A stretch of DNA of 64,000 bases from an uncultured Saprospiraceae bacterium (GTDB lineage Bacteria; Bacteroidota; Bacteroidia; Chitinophagales; Saprospiraceae): NCBI GenBank assembly GCA_937941765.1, contig CALDGQ010000016.1:116431-180430 (forward strand), given 5' to 3'. Positions 62,837-64,000 of the stretch are shown one piece after another. A model generated the notes under the pieces. The model was not told where the DNA came from and did no database searches. It worked only from the letters and a program-made list of their open reading frames with translations. A program made the translations under genes and the position numbers. Each line of letters begins with the position of its first letter. Position 1 is the first letter of the stretch.

Positions 62837-64000
62837 TTATTTTCTTCCACCATCCAATTTGTCTTGTAATTTCTTCAATTTAGTCCAATCTCCTTTTGCT
62901 GCAATCCCTGCTTGCTGTGCCCAAGTTGCTGGGTTATGCATCTGGTATCTTGGTCCTGCTTTATCTAAGATTGCCTTTACTACTGAAGCTTTTGTTTTTG
63001 AAAGCTTATCAAAAGTATGAATGCCTGCTTTGTTTAGAAGTCCAGCAATCTTCGGTCCGATACCTTCGATTTTTTTCAAATCATCTTTCTTTGCTTTACC
63101 TTTGACAACTTTTTTAGCGACAACTTTTTTAGGAGTTGCTTTTTTTGCAGTAGACTTTGCCTTACCTGAAGACTTTGCCTTAGCAGTTGATTTGACTTTA
63201 GAAGTAGACTTAGCTTTTGCCTTCACTTTACTCGCTGCTTTTTTAGTTACAACTTTTCCTGTCTTTCTTTTAGTTGTTTTTACTTTTCCGACAACTTTCC
63301 CTGTCTTAACACCTTTTGATTCCTTTCTTGAAATTTCAACAGTGTTCATCCCAGCCATCATTTTCTGAAGTTGTGCAAAATCAATTTGCTTTGTTACTTC
63401 AACTTCTCTTATGACCTCAACTGGTACTTCCTTGATGACTTCAATTTCAACTTCCTTGATGACCTCAACTGGTACTTTTACTTCCTTAATCTTAGTAACG
63501 ATTTTTTCAACAGGTACTTTTACTTTTACTTCCTTAATCTTAGTAACAATTTTTTCAACCGGTACTTTTACTTCTTTGATTACTTCCTTAATCACTTCAA
63601 TTTCCTTGACAATTTCTACCGGTACTTCTACTCTCTTGATAACCTCAACAGGTACTTCTTTAGTCACTTCTTTAATGACTTCAACTTCCTTAATTACCTC
63701 AACTGGCACTTCTTTAGTAACAATTTTCTCAACTTCCTTAATCACCTCAACTGGCACTTCTTTAGTAACAATTTTCTCAACTTCCTTAATCACTTCAACC
63801 GGTACTTCTTTAGTAACGATTTTCTCAACTTCCTTAATCACCTCAACCGGTACTTCTTTAGTAACTTCTTTAATCACTTCAACTTCCTTAATGACTTCAA
63901 CAGGAACTTCTACTCTTTTTTCAACAATTTTTTCAACTTCCTTAATGACTTCAACAGGAACTTCTACTCTTTTTTCAACAATCTTCTCAACTTCCTTAAT
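62837..64000 (-). CDS. Val-Pro-Val repeat / helix-hairpin-helix protein (partial, 5' end outside window)
   Basis: The frame is open from base 64000, so the true start lies outside; an internal GTG at 63877 is not a credible start because the repeats continue in frame before it. The visible 387 residues start with two 18-residue units (IKEVEKIVEKRVEVPVEV), then 16-residue units (KEVPVEVIKEVEKIVT) and looser variants (VPVEKIVTKIKEVKV) for about 220 residues. Then come KQIDFAQLQKMMAGM, a histone-H1-like tail of Lys, Ala, Ser, Thr and Val (residues about 245-305), and a helix-hairpin-helix domain (DDLKKIEGIGPKIAGLL, YQMHNPATWAQQ) ending in DGGRK. It is a paralogue of the next gene and probably has the same DNA-associated role. 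Confidence 0.75.
   Translation of the reverse strand: MKEVEKIVEKRVEVPVEVIKEVEKIVEKRVEVPVEVIKEVEVIKEVTKEVPVEVIKEVEKIVTKEVPVEVIKEVEKIVTKEVPVEVIKEVEKIVTKEVPVEVIKEVEVIKEVTKEVPVEVIKRVEVPVEIVKEIEVIKEVIKEVKVPVEKIVTKIKEVKVKVPVEKIVTKIKEVKVPVEVIKEVEIEVIKEVPVEVIREVEVTKQIDFAQLQKMMAGMNTVEISRKESKGVKTGKVVGKVKTTKRKTGKVVTKKAASKVKAKAKSTSKVKSTAKAKSSGKAKSTAKKATPKKVVAKKVVKGKAKKDDLKKIEGIGPKIAGLLNKAGIHTFDKLSKTKASVVKAILDKAGPRYQMHNPATWAQQAGIAAKGDWTKLKKLQDKLDGGRK
63684..64000. repeat. In-frame tandem repeats of 48 and 54 bases
   Basis: Three 48-base units begin at 63684, 63732 and 63780, with a partial fourth after 63828. Two 54-base units fill about 63893-64000. Differences between units are mostly silent third-position changes (for example CACCTCAACTGG against CACTTCAACCGG), so the peptide repeat is under selection or recently amplified. 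Confidence 0.8.

Noticed and set aside
1..64000. tRNA, rRNA, CRISPR arrays, prophage or intact IS transposase
   Set aside because: No matching structure or coding sequence was found on either strand.

Overview
The window is AT-rich chromosomal DNA from a member of the Bacteroidota, most likely a Saprospiria/Lewinella-type marine or environmental organism; the class is inference, the phylum is well supported. The evidence for the phylum is: seven proteins with type IX secretion (T9SS) sorting domains (five type A, two type B gliding-motility type); PorD (DUF4835) in the conserved order bamD-rpoZ-coaBC-porD; Bacteroidota-type promoters with a TAnnTTTG -7 box; and lineage families such as DUF6089 barrels, DUF1573 lipoproteins and GH3-type ligases. 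No rRNA, tRNA, CRISPR array, prophage or intact insertion sequence was seen.

Layout. 1-4.4 kb (minus): two DUF3857/transglutaminase paralogues (one cut by the window edge), a small membrane protein overlapping tatC. 4.7-13.1 kb (plus): a CaCA cation antiporter, a DUF6089 barrel, two LamG proteins flanking the YbaB nucleoid protein, a DUF1573 lipoprotein and a cytoplasmic TPR-histidine kinase. 13.3-15.8 kb: a membrane-anchored patatin. 15.9-23.0 kb (minus): a 1521-residue SprB-repeat adhesin, then a thioredoxin-SPOR fusion with hutI. 23.3-29.0 kb (plus): fabH-efp-accB-accC and an MsbA-like exporter. 29.0-36.8 kb (plus): T9SS cargo proteins, an M16 peptidase lipoprotein, a PLP deaminase/desulfhydrase, and on the opposite strand a candidate 31-residue peptide gene. 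37.0-46.1 kb (minus): an envelope TPR/PD40 protein, purN, a secreted protein, porD-coaBC-rpoZ-bamD and a T9SS protein. 46.2-49.5 kb (plus): two tandem cytochrome c/copper monooxygenase-like T9SS proteins. 50.3-54.8 kb: an FdhA-like molybdoenzyme, its small partner, an alpha/beta hydrolase and fdhD. 55.4-61.2 kb: a small secreted protein, a GH3-family enzyme, LolA and FtsK. 61.4-64.0 kb (minus): two paralogous proteins made of Val-Pro-Val repeats, a lysine-rich tail and a helix-hairpin-helix domain.

Several genes work together on the envelope: bamD, lolA, porD, tatC, the MsbA-like exporter and the secreted cargo. fabH/accB/accC supply fatty acids. fdhD serves the molybdoenzyme. The most unusual material is the VPV-repeat/HhH pair beside ftsK, which reads like a nucleoid or cytoskeletal scaffold. 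Next come the paired haem/copper surface oxidases, the orphan small peptide gene, and a scatter of palindromic intergenic repeats that share cores with one another.
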